A stretch of 64,000 bases of DNA from Parabacteroides sp. AM08-6 (GCF_003473295.1 NZ_QRMP01000005.1:25544-89543), one strand, 5' to 3'; positions 1 to 9,396 are shown, counted from the stretch's first letter. Notes: generated by a model from the sequence alone, not told the origin. A program made the numbers and translations.

Positions 1-27
1 AGAATTGCTTTTTCATGCCAATGGTGT

Positions 28-2745
28 TTAAAATTTGAATGTATAGGTGATAGACGGAATACAAGGTAAAAGCGTTTGCTTGATTAGCTTTGTCTTTGTT
101 TTCGTTTTGTATTGCATGGCTCCGCTTTCATCCGGATAACCGTTGTAATAGATTTTTTCCCGTTCCAGATGAATCAGGTTCGGATTCATTTCGTTGTATA
201 CATTATAGATGGAAATATTCCAGGTCTGTATGCCTCGTCGTACTTTTTTGTGGAAGTTTATACCGAAATTCAGCCGATGGCTACTGGGAAGGCGATAATT
301 ATTCCGTCGAGAAATGTAATTCTGTTCATCTATATAGCCTTCGTTACCGGGTAACATAATACCGGTCAGTCGTTCGGAAATGGTAGCTGTCCCACCGGTA
401 TTAAATATCCAAGTGGCGGCTATGTCTACCTTTTCGTTAAATGTGTGGTTCAGGCAAAGACTGATACTGTGGCGACGGTCGTATTTATAAGGAAAACGCT
501 TGCCGTTGTTGATGCTCCCATCCTTGAATATACGGTCGCTTTTGGATAAGGTGTAAGCTAGCCATCCGGTTGTTTTTCCTAATGTCCTTTGTGCCAGTAT
601 CTCTATCCCCATGGAACGTCCCCGGCCCATTTCAACTTTTTCCTGCCAGCTGTTGGATGTACCGAAAAATGAAGCACCATCCTGATATTCCAATACATTG
701 TGCATCTGCTTATAATAACTTTCAAGCGAGAATTCCCACCCTTTGAGTCCGGTGTAGTAACCGCCAAGTGCATACTGTTCGGAACGCATTGGACGGATGT
801 TTTTGGTGACGGGGACCCAAAGGTCGGTGGGTAAAGAGATGGGCGAAGAAGACAACAGGTGAACATATTGTGCCATTTGCGTAAAAGAAGCTTTTACGGC
901 AAACCCTTTATTCATACAGTAACGAGCCGACAAGCGGGGTTGTGCAGAAAGATAACTTTTTCCTTGCGTATGAAACAGGGCTAAATGGAGACCGGCATTT
1001 ATACTTAAACGGCTGCCTATATTCAAATTGTCTTCCACATAGGCTGTTAATTCATGCCCGTAAATATTATCGTCATCCGCTATGCGATAGACAGTATCTT
1101 GTCCGGCAGTTCCGGTTTCCTGCTCTGATACGCGAGAGGTGGTGATTTCCGGATGGAAAGTATGAAATAGATAAGCCGCTCCGAATTTGAGGTGGTGGGA
1201 AGGAACGGGAGTATAGTCAAAGTCTGTCTGGAAACTCCAGTCTTGTATGCCGGAACGGTAGTTGGAGTTGTAAGTGTAAGATTGATTGGTATCTATTCCG
1301 TAGTTTTCTTTTCGATAGCCACCGGCCATTAGCATTTTATATTGATTGAATGCTACGGTTGTATTGCTGAATAATTTATTATTGAATACATAATTCCAGC
1401 GTGCTGCTGTAATCGTGTTTCCCCAGTCGAGTTTTATTTTGTTGTTATAGAAATAAGTATGAGGCTTCCCACTTTCCGTTCCGTCATACTCCTTTTCCTG
1501 GTCGAAATGATAATGGTCTTTTCCTTTATAAAAGCTGACGAACAACCTGCTGCGGTCCGAGAATTTATGGTTTACTTTCGCATTGATATCGTAGAAATAA
1601 TAACTATATTTCTCATCATCGTCCATAAACGGTTTCGCCAGCAAATCCAGATAAGTACGCCGGGCTGTAAAACAGAATGAAGTGCGGTCTTTCAGGATTG
1701 GCCCTTCCAGATGCAGCTTGCTGGTTAGAAGACCGACGCTGATTGTTCCGTGAAACTTTTTCATATCTCCGTCGTTTGTCCGTATGTCGACAATAGAAGA
1801 GAGGCGACCTCCAAAACGGGCAGGGAAAGATCCTTTGAACAAGGTGACCTTTTTCACGGCTTCCGGCGTAAAGACGGAAAATACACCCAGCAAATGGTCG
1901 GCATTGTATATCGGTATTCCATCCAGTAAAATCAAATTCTGGTCGGGTCCTCCTCCGCGCACATATAGCCCGCTAAAGCCCTCCACACCGGCTTGTACAC
2001 CGGGTAATAGTTGGATGGTCTTTAGTAAATCGGCCTCTCCGAGTACTGTCGGAGTATTACGTATTTGAGTGATAGGTACTTCGAGCGCTCCCATTGCCGT
2101 CGAGTGGATACCGGCTTCTCTACGGTCGGATAATACAATTACTTCTTCCAGTTGATTGTTTGCTTTTAACCGGATATTGAGTACCGTATCCCGACTTAAT
2201 TGAAATTTGTATTGTTTTGTATCGTATCCGAGGTAAGAGAATGATAAATTTGTATCTCCTTCGGGCAGCGTAAGTGTATAGAACCCGAATGAGTTCGTGG
2301 ATGTTCCGGTATGTCGCCGGTGTTCGAGGATATTAGCTCCAATCAGTGTTTCGGATGAGATGCTATCGTTGATATACCCGCTGATAGTATATTTTTGTCC
2401 GGAGCTTTTCCGAAGTTCCGGACGTTTCTGCAATAGGATGTGTTTTCCTGAAATTTCGAATGTTATCGCTTCATCTTTGAATGCTTTATCCAGTATTTGG
2501 CTGACAGTGAGCCGGCGGGCATCTATGGTGATTGGCGTTTTGAGTTTTACTTTTTCCCCATAGATGAAAGAGAAGCCGGATACAACCTCCATTTGTTTCA
2601 CGAATTTATCTAAAGTCGCTTGTTGAATGCTGAAATCCAATTGTGCCTCTTTATCCTGTGCATAAAGGGATGTTACACAGAGAATCATCCACAACAACGT
2701 CGTCAGACAGGTGTGGAAAGGTGAACTGTACAAGAAATGCCTCAT
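28..2745 (-). CDS. TonB-dependent outer-membrane receptor with STN signalling domain
   Basis: A 905-residue outer-membrane transporter that would use TonB energy to import a ligand and signal its presence inward. A signal peptide (about 1-29, cut near SLYAQ) is followed by an STN domain (about 36-108), a carboxypeptidase-regulatory-like beta domain (about 117-195), a plug (about 210-330, including a LYVRGGGPDQN stretch) and a beta-barrel ending in the typical aromatic terminus YTFKF. The STN domain is the part that contacts FecR-type anti-sigma factors in FecA/FecR/FecI systems, and a FecR gene lies 3 bases upstream, so the four genes from 5157 down to 28 look like one trans-envelope signalling unit. 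The ligand cannot be read from sequence. No SusD partner is visible, although the window ends 27 bases past the stop. Confidence 0.93.
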   Translation of the reverse strand: MRHFLYSSPFHTCLTTLLWMILCVTSLYAQDKEAQLDFSIQQATLDKFVKQMEVVSGFSFIYGEKVKLKTPITIDARRLTVSQILDKAFKDEAITFEISGKHILLQKRPELRKSSGQKYTISGYINDSISSETLIGANILEHRRHTGTSTNSFGFYTLTLPEGDTNLSFSYLGYDTKQYKFQLSRDTVLNIRLKANNQLEEVIVLSDRREAGIHSTAMGALEVPITQIRNTPTVLGEADLLKTIQLLPGVQAGVEGFSGLYVRGGGPDQNLILLDGIPIYNADHLLGVFSVFTPEAVKKVTLFKGSFPARFGGRLSSIVDIRTNDGDMKKFHGTISVGLLTSKLHLEGPILKDRTSFCFTARRTYLDLLAKPFMDDDEKYSYYFYDINAKVNHKFSDRSRLFVSFYKGKDHYHFDQEKEYDGTESGKPHTYFYNNKIKLDWGNTITAARWNYVFNNKLFSNTTVAFNQYKMLMAGGYRKENYGIDTNQSYTYNSNYRSGIQDWSFQTDFDYTPVPSHHLKFGAAYLFHTFHPEITTSRVSEQETGTAGQDTVYRIADDDNIYGHELTAYVEDNLNIGSRLSINAGLHLALFHTQGKSYLSAQPRLSARYCMNKGFAVKASFTQMAQYVHLLSSSPISLPTDLWVPVTKNIRPMRSEQYALGGYYTGLKGWEFSLESYYKQMHNVLEYQDGASFFGTSNSWQEKVEMGRGRSMGIEILAQRTLGKTTGWLAYTLSKSDRIFKDGSINNGKRFPYKYDRRHSISLCLNHTFNEKVDIAATWIFNTGGTATISERLTGIMLPGNEGYIDEQNYISRRNNYRLPSSHRLNFGINFHKKVRRGIQTWNISIYNVYNEMNPNLIHLEREKIYYNGYPDESGAMQYKTKTKTKLIKQTLLPCIPSITYTFKF

Positions 2746-2748
2746 AAT

Positions 2749-3621
2749 TTATTTAGAGCTGATGATTATCGTATCGTTTGTTTTTGTATAATTGAAGTTG
2801 CCTGCTTCTTGTAGCAGATGAAGTATTTCTTCCAAGCCCTCATTATGGGTGAAGTGGGCTCTTATCCGGAAACTTCTCAAATAGGTATTTGTTATTTTAA
2901 TTTTTACTTGAAAAGCATGTGAAAGTTGCCGGGCAATTTCCTGTAGCGGAAGATTGTCGAAAATGAAATTACCGCCACACCAGTTTATTTCGGCTGAGCT
3001 TTCCGGTGTCATTTCGCGTTGAAGCTTTTTCTCCGTTCGGTTGTAGACGGCACTCTCATTGGGAGATAATACAACTTGCCGGCTTTCATCCCGGAGACTG
3101 ACAGCTACAGAGCCTTCGAGAAGAGTTGTTTTCACTTCCGTATCACCGGGATAAGCTTCCACATTGAAATGAGTCCCTAAAACCCGGATATTGACCGGGT
3201 TTGTTTTTACGATAAAAGGATGCAGGGTATCTTTCTCTACCTCGAAATAGGCTTCTCCTTTTAGTTCGACAATTCTTTTTCTTCCTTTGAAACGGCTAGG
3301 ATAGTATAATGTCGAGTATCGGTTCAGGGTTACCTGAGTCTGGTCTGGTAAAGTCACTGTGCGTATCTCAGCCAGCGTAGAGGCTGTCTGCATGGGAGCT
3401 GGCCATAGTTTGTCGTATGTATACCAACCTGCCAGACATAATAATATTGAAGCGGCGATACTACTGGCAATACGCCATAGTTGTCGCTTTTTATTTGAAG
3501 GATTAATCCGCTTTTCCAAAAGCTTCCAACTATTTGAGGCTGAAAAGCGTCCACGTGGCGAGCGGGTGGAACTTGTAAGTTCATCCAGTATTTTATCAAT
3601 ATCATCGTGTGTTGGTTCCAT
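2749..3621 (-). CDS. FecR-family anti-sigma factor
   Basis: A 290-residue single-pass inner-membrane regulator. The cytoplasmic N-terminus (about 1-44) would hold the sigma factor. A transmembrane helix follows (about 45-68, rich in A, I and L), then a periplasmic FecR domain (about 95-190, with the LKGEAYFEVEKD and VLGTHFNVEAY patterns) and a C-terminal DUF4974-like domain (about 215-288) that would meet the receptor STN domain. It is almost directly joined to the receptor gene, so the two are probably co-transcribed. The family role is well established; the pairing with this sigma factor and receptor is inferred from gene order. Confidence 0.93.
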   Translation of the reverse strand: MEPTHDDIDKILDELTSSTRSPRGRFSASNSWKLLEKRINPSNKKRQLWRIASSIAASILLCLAGWYTYDKLWPAPMQTASTLAEIRTVTLPDQTQVTLNRYSTLYYPSRFKGRKRIVELKGEAYFEVEKDTLHPFIVKTNPVNIRVLGTHFNVEAYPGDTEVKTTLLEGSVAVSLRDESRQVVLSPNESAVYNRTEKKLQREMTPESSAEINWCGGNFIFDNLPLQEIARQLSHAFQVKIKITNTYLRSFRIRAHFTHNEGLEEILHLLQEAGNFNYTKTNDTIIISSK

Positions 3622-3636
3622 AATCTAGCGGATTTA

Positions 3637-4374
3637 TTATTGTTGCATGCCTGCTTGGAATTTTATGTGAGTAAACGTAGTACCCGAACGGGCATATATC
3701 GTATAATCTCCATAAGGGCCATAAATTCGGTTAATACTTTTCAATAGTGTGACCTTTAATACCCCATCTTTGATTTGTATGTCAAAGGCATCTTTATCAT
3801 CATCCAGATATGCACTAAAATATAATTCTGTATTTTTCGGCAATCTATATTCTATACAATCTCCTATATAGTCTATATTTCCTATGTTTTCCCCACATCC
3901 CGGCAAATCGTTTGTCTCCGGATAAGCTAATACATATTTCACAACGGTCCCGGTTGTGATACCCTCTTGGGTTATCGGAGCTACAACATAGGCCTTATAA
4001 TAACCGGAACCAATCATTATAGCTCTAGTCCCTGAAGGAAAGTCTTGAATAACATCTTCGTCATAAATATGATATAAATGGTTGGAAATGACCGCTGTCT
4101 CTCGACTGAGATTGTTCAATAACATTTTTGTGGGGGTACCTAATCCTGACGTTTTTCCCATATCTGCAATAAAACAAGAAGATGTTTTGAAGTTGTTGGC
4201 TGTATTGATATATACATCGGATGAGCCTAATAAGGTTTTTCCGTTTTGTTCGTTTTTCATATTCAATGTTATATAACCCTCCGGCTCTTTGTTTTCTTCA
4301 TTGTCACTACAGCTTACACAGTTGATTGTACAAAGGAATGAGAAGAGTATTCCAAATAAATGTTTTGTTTTCAT
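3637..4374 (-). CDS. Lipoprotein of unknown function between sigma and anti-sigma genes
   Basis: A 245-residue protein with a lipoprotein-type signal: hydrophobic residues 6-20, then Cys in CVSCSDNEEN, followed by an acidic linker that in Bacteroidota often marks surface-exposed lipoproteins. The rest is beta-rich and I do not recognise a family. It lies 15 bases upstream of the FecR gene and downstream of the sigma gene on the same strand, so it probably belongs to the same transcript. It could be a ligand-binding surface partner of the receptor or an accessory to the signalling relay; both are guesses from position only. Confidence 0.8.
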   Translation of the reverse strand: MKTKHLFGILFSFLCTINCVSCSDNEENKEPEGYITLNMKNEQNGKTLLGSSDVYINTANNFKTSSCFIADMGKTSGLGTPTKMLLNNLSRETAVISNHLYHIYDEDVIQDFPSGTRAIMIGSGYYKAYVVAPITQEGITTGTVVKYVLAYPETNDLPGCGENIGNIDYIGDCIEYRLPKNTELYFSAYLDDDKDAFDIQIKDGVLKVTLLKSINRIYGPYGDYTIYARSGTTFTHIKFQAGMQQ

Positions 4375-4581
4375 TTTAACCTTTTGCTTAATTAATTCTT
4401 TTTAAATAAAGACAGGCTAAGAGAAAGAATTCACTACGCTTGTTTGGTTAATAAGTATTAATTCGTGGCGTTTGTTCGAGTAGATGTCAAATAGCTGTTT
4501 TTTTAGAAGATAAATTCCGGATTAGTGATTTTGAACTTTGAGAATGAAAATCTTTGTTTTTAAGTATCCTTTTGTCAGGAT

Positions 4582-5157
4582 TTATTTGTTTATAAACCGG
4601 CTTAACATTTCACGTAACCGTTTGACTGCTTTCTGAAGCTGGACATCTACTGTATTAACGCTGGTGTTTAATTCTTTTGCGACCTGGGCATACGATTGCT
4701 TTTCTTCGCGTATGCGGATAAATACTTCCCGGCAACGTTCCGGCAGACGGTCGAGGGCCTTGACATAGTGGGCGAAAAGTTCTTCGCCAATTAAGATTTC
4801 TTCGGGAGATTTATCTGTTTTAACAACAGTGTCTTTTTCTATCGTCAACTCTTTTCGGTGCTGTTCCTTTTCGAGATAATTTAAAGCAGCATTTTTAATA
4901 GTAATAAAGAAATAATCTTCCGGATTGGCGATTTGATGTAAAGAAGCCCGGTGTTCCCATATTTTCAGGAATACGTCTAAAACAACTTCCTGAGCCCATT
5001 CTTCAGTGTGTAGATAGTAGTAAGCAATACGAAAGAAACGATCAAAATATAGAGCGTACAATTTACGTAGGGCTGTCTGGGAGTTTTCCTCCTGTATTTG
5101 CCGTAAATATTTTCTAACCTCCTGCTCTTCCATCGTCAATCTTTCATTTACAGCCAT
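4582..5157 (-). CDS. ECF RNA polymerase sigma-70 factor
   Basis: A 191-residue extracytoplasmic-function sigma factor of the Bacteroidetes RpoE-like group. Region 2 (about 25-95, with FFRIAYYYLHTEEWAQEVV) would bind the -10 element, and region 4 (about 125-185, with LPERCREVFIRIREEK and a helix-turn-helix around YAQVAKELNTSVNTVDVQL) the -35 element. The start at 5157 gives MAVNERLTMEEQ; an internal Met nine residues in (5133) is an alternative. The gene is the first of the sigma/lipoprotein/FecR/receptor set and is separated from the lipoprotein by 207 bases, so the downstream genes may also have their own promoter. Confidence 0.93.
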   Translation of the reverse strand: MAVNERLTMEEQEVRKYLRQIQEENSQTALRKLYALYFDRFFRIAYYYLHTEEWAQEVVLDVFLKIWEHRASLHQIANPEDYFFITIKNAALNYLEKEQHRKELTIEKDTVVKTDKSPEEILIGEELFAHYVKALDRLPERCREVFIRIREEKQSYAQVAKELNTSVNTVDVQLQKAVKRLREMLSRFINK

Positions 5158-5336
5158 TTATCCTTGGGCTTATGTCTTTGATAACTTCAAATAAGTGCGC
5201 TAAGATAGTCAAATAAATATCCGGAGCAAATCAATTAAAATAATTTAGGTGGTCAAATTTGTATTATATGAAGAATAAACTGTAGTTTTACAATGTTTTC
5301 TCTTTTATTTAATGCGAATTTTAATATTGATTGAAT

Positions 5337-6557
5337 ATGAGATTATTATGGGTGTCTTTTTTCTTTTGTTTTTGTAGTATAAATTTGTTGGCTAAGACTC
5401 ATAAAGCCTTATACATAATTATAGATGGAGTTCCGGCTGATCAGATAGAACGTTTGCATACGCCGGCTATTTTCGAAATTGCTTCTAAAGGTGCTTATGC
5501 TCGTGCCTATACCGGTGGAGAAGTAGGAGGTTATTCACAGACTCCGACTATTTCGGCAATCGGATATACCAGTCTGTTGACTTCTACGTGGATGAATAAA
5601 CATAATGTAGGGGGTAATTCCGATTTGAAACCGAATTATAATTATTGGACGTTGTTCCGTATAGCAAAGGAACAGACTAAACCTTGTCGGACAGCAATCT
5701 ATTCGAGTTGGACGGACAATCGTACGGTCCTTCTTGGTGAAGGCAAACCGGAGACTGGCTATTTGAAAATAGATTATGTAAAGGACGGGTATGACTTGGA
5801 TACCCTTCATTTCCCGAAGAAAGAAAAAGAGTTGCATATTTTTGATATTGACGAACAGGTTTCCAAAGATGCAGCTGAAGGTATACGGAAGGACGCACCT
5901 GATTTGAGTTGGGTTTATTTGTGGTACACCGACGATGCCGGGCATATCGCTGGAAACGGAGCTTTCTTTGATGAATATGTCCGGAAAGCGGATGCTCAGG
6001 TTGCCCGTATATGGGAGGCTGTGAAATATCGTGAAGCTAATTTTGATGAAGAATGGATGGTGGTTGTGACTACCGACCACGGACGTACGGAAAGTGGCCA
6101 TGGACATGGCGGCCAATCTCTTCGTGAACGAACTACGTGGATTTCGACGAATATCCCAGTCAACAAATACTTTAATGCCGGACAATTAGCGATAATCGAC
6201 ATCGCTCCGTCTATTTGTCGTTTTATGAATTTCGAAGTTCCGCAATCTGTCTTATGGGAACAGGATGGTATATCTTTTGTCGGCCAAACTGATATTTTCA
6301 ATTTGCAGACATTGCCCTATGACGATACGGTCGAGTTGACTTGGGAATATTGCTCGAAAGGGACGCCTGTTACCATTTATGCTGCAGTCAGCAATCATTT
6401 TAAGGAAGGAGGAACGGACGAATGGATAAAATTGGCGACTGTACGCTCCGGTGAAGGAAAGTACCGGGTAGATTTGAGTTCATTGCCGGTTAGTAAGTTT
6501 TATAAATTTGTTTTGGTAACAATGAATAATCATTTGAACCGCTGGGTAATAAGGTGA
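5337..6557 (+). CDS. Secreted alkaline-phosphatase-superfamily phosphodiesterase
   Basis: A 406-residue exported enzyme of the type I phosphodiesterase/nucleotide pyrophosphatase family. An in-frame TTG lies six bases earlier, but the ATG at 5337 gives a clean signal peptide (MRLLWVSFFFCFCSINLLAK). Metal-binding signatures are visible: IIIDGVP near the mature N-terminus, a nucleophile region with TPTISAIGYTSLL, and TTDHGRTESGHGHGG (about residue 245). A small beta domain (about 330-406) follows the catalytic domain. It probably hydrolyses a phosphodiester or phosphate monoester in the periplasm; the substrate is not predictable here. It is a single gene: upstream is the divergent sigma gene, downstream a 370-base spacer with a dispersed repeat. 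Confidence 0.85.
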   Translation: MRLLWVSFFFCFCSINLLAKTHKALYIIIDGVPADQIERLHTPAIFEIASKGAYARAYTGGEVGGYSQTPTISAIGYTSLLTSTWMNKHNVGGNSDLKPNYNYWTLFRIAKEQTKPCRTAIYSSWTDNRTVLLGEGKPETGYLKIDYVKDGYDLDTLHFPKKEKELHIFDIDEQVSKDAAEGIRKDAPDLSWVYLWYTDDAGHIAGNGAFFDEYVRKADAQVARIWEAVKYREANFDEEWMVVVTTDHGRTESGHGHGGQSLRERTTWISTNIPVNKYFNAGQLAIIDIAPSICRFMNFEVPQSVLWEQDGISFVGQTDIFNLQTLPYDDTVELTWEYCSKGTPVTIYAAVSNHFKEGGTDEWIKLATVRSGEGKYRVDLSSLPVSKFYKFVLVTMNNHLNRWVIR

Positions 6558-6575
6558 AAAAGTTTATCTCCGCAG

Positions 6576-6706
6576 ATTGACAGGATGTTCTCTATTTTGG
6601 AGTTTTGCTATCGGATTGATACGTTAAAAAGAGTTACATGTGCGGGTAATTTATTTTACTCGCTCTATTAATCCGATTTAGTCGCTATAGTGGTGACATT
6701 TTGATA
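6576..6706 (+). repeat. Dispersed 131-base repeat, copy A
   Basis: Aligned by hand without gaps to 34608-34738; I count about 16 mismatches in 131 positions (roughly 88% identity). The most conserved part is a run of about 36 bases at the centre, from GTTAAAAAGAG to TTTATTTTA. It includes a hairpin (GCGGGTAA, six bases, TTACTCGC) that has one mismatch in this copy. No transposase or long terminal inverted repeats are present. The copy lies just downstream of the phosphodiesterase gene. Confidence 0.85.
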
Positions 6707-6855
6707 ATCAGGAAAACCCATCCCAAGCATAAGATTTGAATTTTTTAGCCCGAATTGGAGTTATAGTATAAACTCTTAATAAATCCTGGCATATCTGAAT
6801 TCTTTATTTAATGCGTTGAAGATTTTAATTAACACATAAAAAATATGCGTATGGG

Positions 6856-6886
6856 TTTGTCGTTTAGAGAAAACTTTATACCTTTG
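6856..6886 (+). promoter_or_regulatory. Bacteroides-type promoter of the rpsF operon
   Basis: TTTG at 6856-6859, a 19-base spacer, and TACCTTTG at 6879-6886 match the Bacteroides primary-sigma consensus (TTTG, 19-21 bases, TAnnTTTG) exactly. Transcription would begin near 6893, giving a leader of about 35 bases. Confidence 0.85.
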
Positions 6887-6927
6887 CCCCGCAAATTTAA
6901 TTATTAACAAATATAAAACAGTGTTTT

Positions 6928-7281
6928 ATGAACAATTATGAAACCGTTTTCATTTTAACTCCCGTTTTGTCTGACGCACAGATGAAGGAAGCGGTAGAAA
7001 AATTCACGAACCTCCTGAAAGCGGAAGGTGCAGAAATCGTGAACGAAGAAAATTGGGGCTTGCGCAAGTTGGCTTATCCTATCGACAAGAAAACAACAGG
7101 CTTCTATCAGTTGGTTGAATTCAAGGCGAATCCGGAAACAATCGCAACGTTGGAAGTTAACTTCCGTCGTGACGAACGTGTTATCCGTTTCCTGACTTTC
7201 CGCCAGGACAAGTATGCAGCAGAATATGCAGCAAAGAGAAGAAATCTGAAATCATCTAAAGAAACAGTAAAGGAGAATTAA
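6928..7281 (+). CDS. rpsF: 30S ribosomal protein S6
   Basis: A 117-residue small-subunit protein that pairs with S18 on the central domain of 16S rRNA. The N-terminus [16 protein letters not shown] and the internal [19 protein letters not shown] stretch are typical S6 signatures, and the length fits the family. It is first in a three-gene operon, two bases before rpsR. The order rpsF-rpsR-rplI without ssb or priB is common in Bacteroidota. Confidence 0.98.
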   Translation: MNNYETVFILTPVLSDAQMKEAVEKFTNLLKAEGAEIVNEENWGLRKLAYPIDKKTTGFYQLVEFKANPETIATLEVNFRRDERVIRFLTFRQDKYAAEYAAKRRNLKSSKETVKEN

Positions 7282-7283
7282 TC

Positions 7284-7553
7284 ATGGCAGCAACTCAATC
7301 AGAAATCAGATATTTAACTCCGCCTTCAGTAGACGTTAAAAAGAAAAAGTATTGCCGTTTCAAAAAGAACGGTATCAAGTATATCGATTACAAAGATCCT
7401 GAATTCTTGAAGAAATTCCTGAACGAACAGGGTAAAATTCTTCCGCGTCGTATCACCGGTACTTCTTTGAAGTTCCAACGTCGTGTCGCTCAGGCTGTTA
7501 AAAGAGCTCGTCACCTGGCGTTGCTTCCTTACGTAACCGATTTAATGAAATAA
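7284..7553 (+). CDS. rpsR: 30S ribosomal protein S18
   Basis: An 89-residue partner of S6 in the 30S platform. The conserved core is visible: [19 protein letters not shown], then the basic [29 protein letters not shown] segment, given here only as a landmark. The N-terminal extension is short and basic. It follows rpsF after two bases, and rplI starts 21 bases later. Confidence 0.98.
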   Translation: MAATQSEIRYLTPPSVDVKKKKYCRFKKNGIKYIDYKDPEFLKKFLNEQGKILPRRITGTSLKFQRRVAQAVKRARHLALLPYVTDLMK

Positions 7554-7574
7554 TAAAAAGAGAGGAGACAGAAT

Positions 7575-8018
7575 ATGCAAGTTATTTTGAAAGAAGACGT
7601 AATCAATTTAGGTTACAAAGACGATATCGTAACAGTTAAAGACGGTTACGGACGTAACTTTCTAATCCCCAAGGGTAAAGCAGTTATCGCATCTGAATCT
7701 GCAAAGAAAGTATTAGCTGAAAACTTGAAACAACGTGCTCACAAGTTGGCTAAGGTGAAAGAAGATGCTCAGGCTTTGGCTGCTAAATTGGAAGGCGTTG
7801 CGCTGACAATCGGTGCAAAAACAAGTTCTACCGGAACTATTTTCGGTTCTGTTACGAATATTCAGGTGGCTGATGCTTTGGCTAAGGCTGGCTTTGAAGT
7901 TGAACGTAAGCTTATCTACATTAAGGAAGCAGTTAAGGAAGTTGGTAGTTATAAAGCTACTCTGAAACTTCATAAAGAAGTGTCAGTAGAGATTCCTTTT
8001 GAAGTAGTTTCTGAATAA
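7575..8018 (+). CDS. rplI: 50S ribosomal protein L9
   Basis: A 147-residue large-subunit protein that binds 23S rRNA near the L1 stalk. The N-terminal domain has the L9 signature ([31 protein letters not shown], residues about 5-36). A long helix (about 40-75) links it to the C-terminal domain. It is last in the operon and is followed by a strong intrinsic terminator. Confidence 0.98.
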   Translation: MQVILKEDVINLGYKDDIVTVKDGYGRNFLIPKGKAVIASESAKKVLAENLKQRAHKLAKVKEDAQALAAKLEGVALTIGAKTSSTGTIFGSVTNIQVADALAKAGFEVERKLIYIKEAVKEVGSYKATLKLHKEVSVEIPFEVVSE

Positions 8019-8038
8019 TTCAGGATATAGATAAAGTT

Positions 8039-8073
8039 AAAAGGGTGGTTCCTATCGGAATCACCCTTTTTTT
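8039..8073 (+). terminator. Intrinsic terminator after rplI
   Basis: A 14-base-pair stem (8039-8052 with 8057-8070, one G-U pair), a TATC loop and a run of T residues, starting 21 bases after the rplI stop. Confidence 0.9.
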
Positions 8074-8141
8074 GTTCGAAAAAAACTCTTTAGAGTCGGT
8101 AAAAAGCATTACATTTGCCCTAAATTTGCAGAAAATTTGAA

Positions 8142-9368
8142 GTGGCAAAAAGAACTTTTCTATATATAAATTTAATAATGGCTTTGTTTTTTGTTTTGCC
8201 TGTACTTCAGGCGAAGGAAAAAACATTTACGGTTGTCATTGATGCAGGTCACGGAGGTAAAGATCCTGGAGCTCGGGGTACGATTATTAATGAAAAGGTT
8301 ATAAATTTGGCTGTCGCTCTTAAGCTGGGAAGTTTGATTTCGGAAAAACATCCCGACGTGAAGGTCGTGTACACACGCAAGACTGATGTGTTTATCGAAC
8401 TGGACGAACGGGCAAATATCGCAAATCGAAATAAAGCGGACCTTTTTATATCCATCCATACAAATGCAGTGAAGAGAGGAAGTGCCGTAACCGGTACGGA
8501 GACTTATACGCTGGGATTGGCTCGTACGGATGAAAATCTGGAAGTCGCAATGCGTGAAAATTCGGCTATTTTGTTGGAGGATAATTATCTGCAAAAGTAT
8601 GAAGGGTTCGATCCTAATTCATCGGAATCGTATATTATTTTTGAGTTTATGCAGAATAAGCATATGGAGCAAAGTATAAGCTTGGCTTCGGAAGTTCAAA
8701 AGAGCTTTTCGGCTGCAAAACGTGTCAACAGGGGGGTGCGCCAAGCTGGTTTTTTGGTGCTTCGTAAAACGAGTATGCCGAGTATTCTTGTGGAACTGGG
8801 ATATATCTCGAATAGTACGGAAGAACGTTTTTTGGCTTCTTCGGCCGGGCAACAAAAATTAGCGACATCCATTTATAACGCTTTTACAAAATATAAATGG
8901 GAATATGACCGGAAGCGTGGTGCGCTTGCTAATTCGGGTACTGTAGCTCCGGGGTTGATGCCGGTTGATGATGGCGGAATATCTGTTTCGAAGCCCAAAG
9001 TCGAGCACCTGTCTGCTCCCGCCGGAAGTGAAGAGGATATCCGGCAACGTCGTGCTGCTGCAACAGAATCGGCAAGTCCGAAGCAAGCTGTTGCTGCGGA
9101 AAAAACAACTTCGGTTAGACAGCCTGCGAAAGGGCAAAGAATCTTTAAAGTTCAAATACTAACCTCTGATAAAAAACTTTCTCCGGGTTCAAAACTGTTT
9201 AAGGGATATAAGGATGTTGATTTCTATGTGGAAAAAGGAATTTATAAATATACATACGGCGAAACAACAAGTTTTGATGAAATAAAAAAAATACGTCGTA
9301 AGGTTGCAAAAGACTTTAAGGATGCATTTATTGTTGCATTTAGAGATGGCAAGAAAGTAAAATATTAA
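8142..9368 (+). CDS. Periplasmic N-acetylmuramoyl-L-alanine amidase with C-terminal SPOR-like domain
   Basis: A 408-residue zinc amidase (Amidase_3, AmiC-like) that cleaves the peptide from peptidoglycan during cell separation. Start GTG at 8142 gives a full signal peptide ending near LQAKEK; an ATG at 8178 would leave a very short one. Zinc and catalytic motifs are present: VVIDAGHGGKDPGA (about 29-42), SIHTNAV (about 104-110) and the catalytic Glu in VELGYISN. After a low-complexity linker (about 265-335), the last 70 residues resemble a SPOR domain, which binds denuded septal glycan. A -7-like TACATTTG box lies at 8110-8117. The MCE gene follows after 28 bases. Confidence 0.93.
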   Translation: MAKRTFLYINLIMALFFVLPVLQAKEKTFTVVIDAGHGGKDPGARGTIINEKVINLAVALKLGSLISEKHPDVKVVYTRKTDVFIELDERANIANRNKADLFISIHTNAVKRGSAVTGTETYTLGLARTDENLEVAMRENSAILLEDNYLQKYEGFDPNSSESYIIFEFMQNKHMEQSISLASEVQKSFSAAKRVNRGVRQAGFLVLRKTSMPSILVELGYISNSTEERFLASSAGQQKLATSIYNAFTKYKWEYDRKRGALANSGTVAPGLMPVDDGGISVSKPKVEHLSAPAGSEEDIRQRRAAATESASPKQAVAAEKTTSVRQPAKGQRIFKVQILTSDKKLSPGSKLFKGYKDVDFYVEKGIYKYTYGETTSFDEIKKIRRKVAKDFKDAFIVAFRDGKKVKY

Positions 9369-9396
9369 TTGTAACAGAAAAAAATATTATAAAGAG

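Larger units (their letters stand above)
6558..6927. other. Intergenic spacer with dispersed repeat and rpsF promoter
   Basis: No open frame here has family-like content. The left part (6576-6706) is one copy of a dispersed repeat found again at 34608-34738. The right end holds the ribosomal operon promoter (6856-6886). The part between is AT-rich with nothing I can name. Confidence 0.7.

Noticed and set aside
5535-6185. Long minus-strand open frame (216 codons) inside the phosphodiesterase gene
   Set aside because: It is antisense to a clear family protein, has no family-like features and no start context. It is a shadow frame.
6576-6706. Insertion sequence remnant
   Set aside because: No transposase fragment, no terminal inverted repeats and no clear target duplication; it is kept as a repeat of unknown nature.
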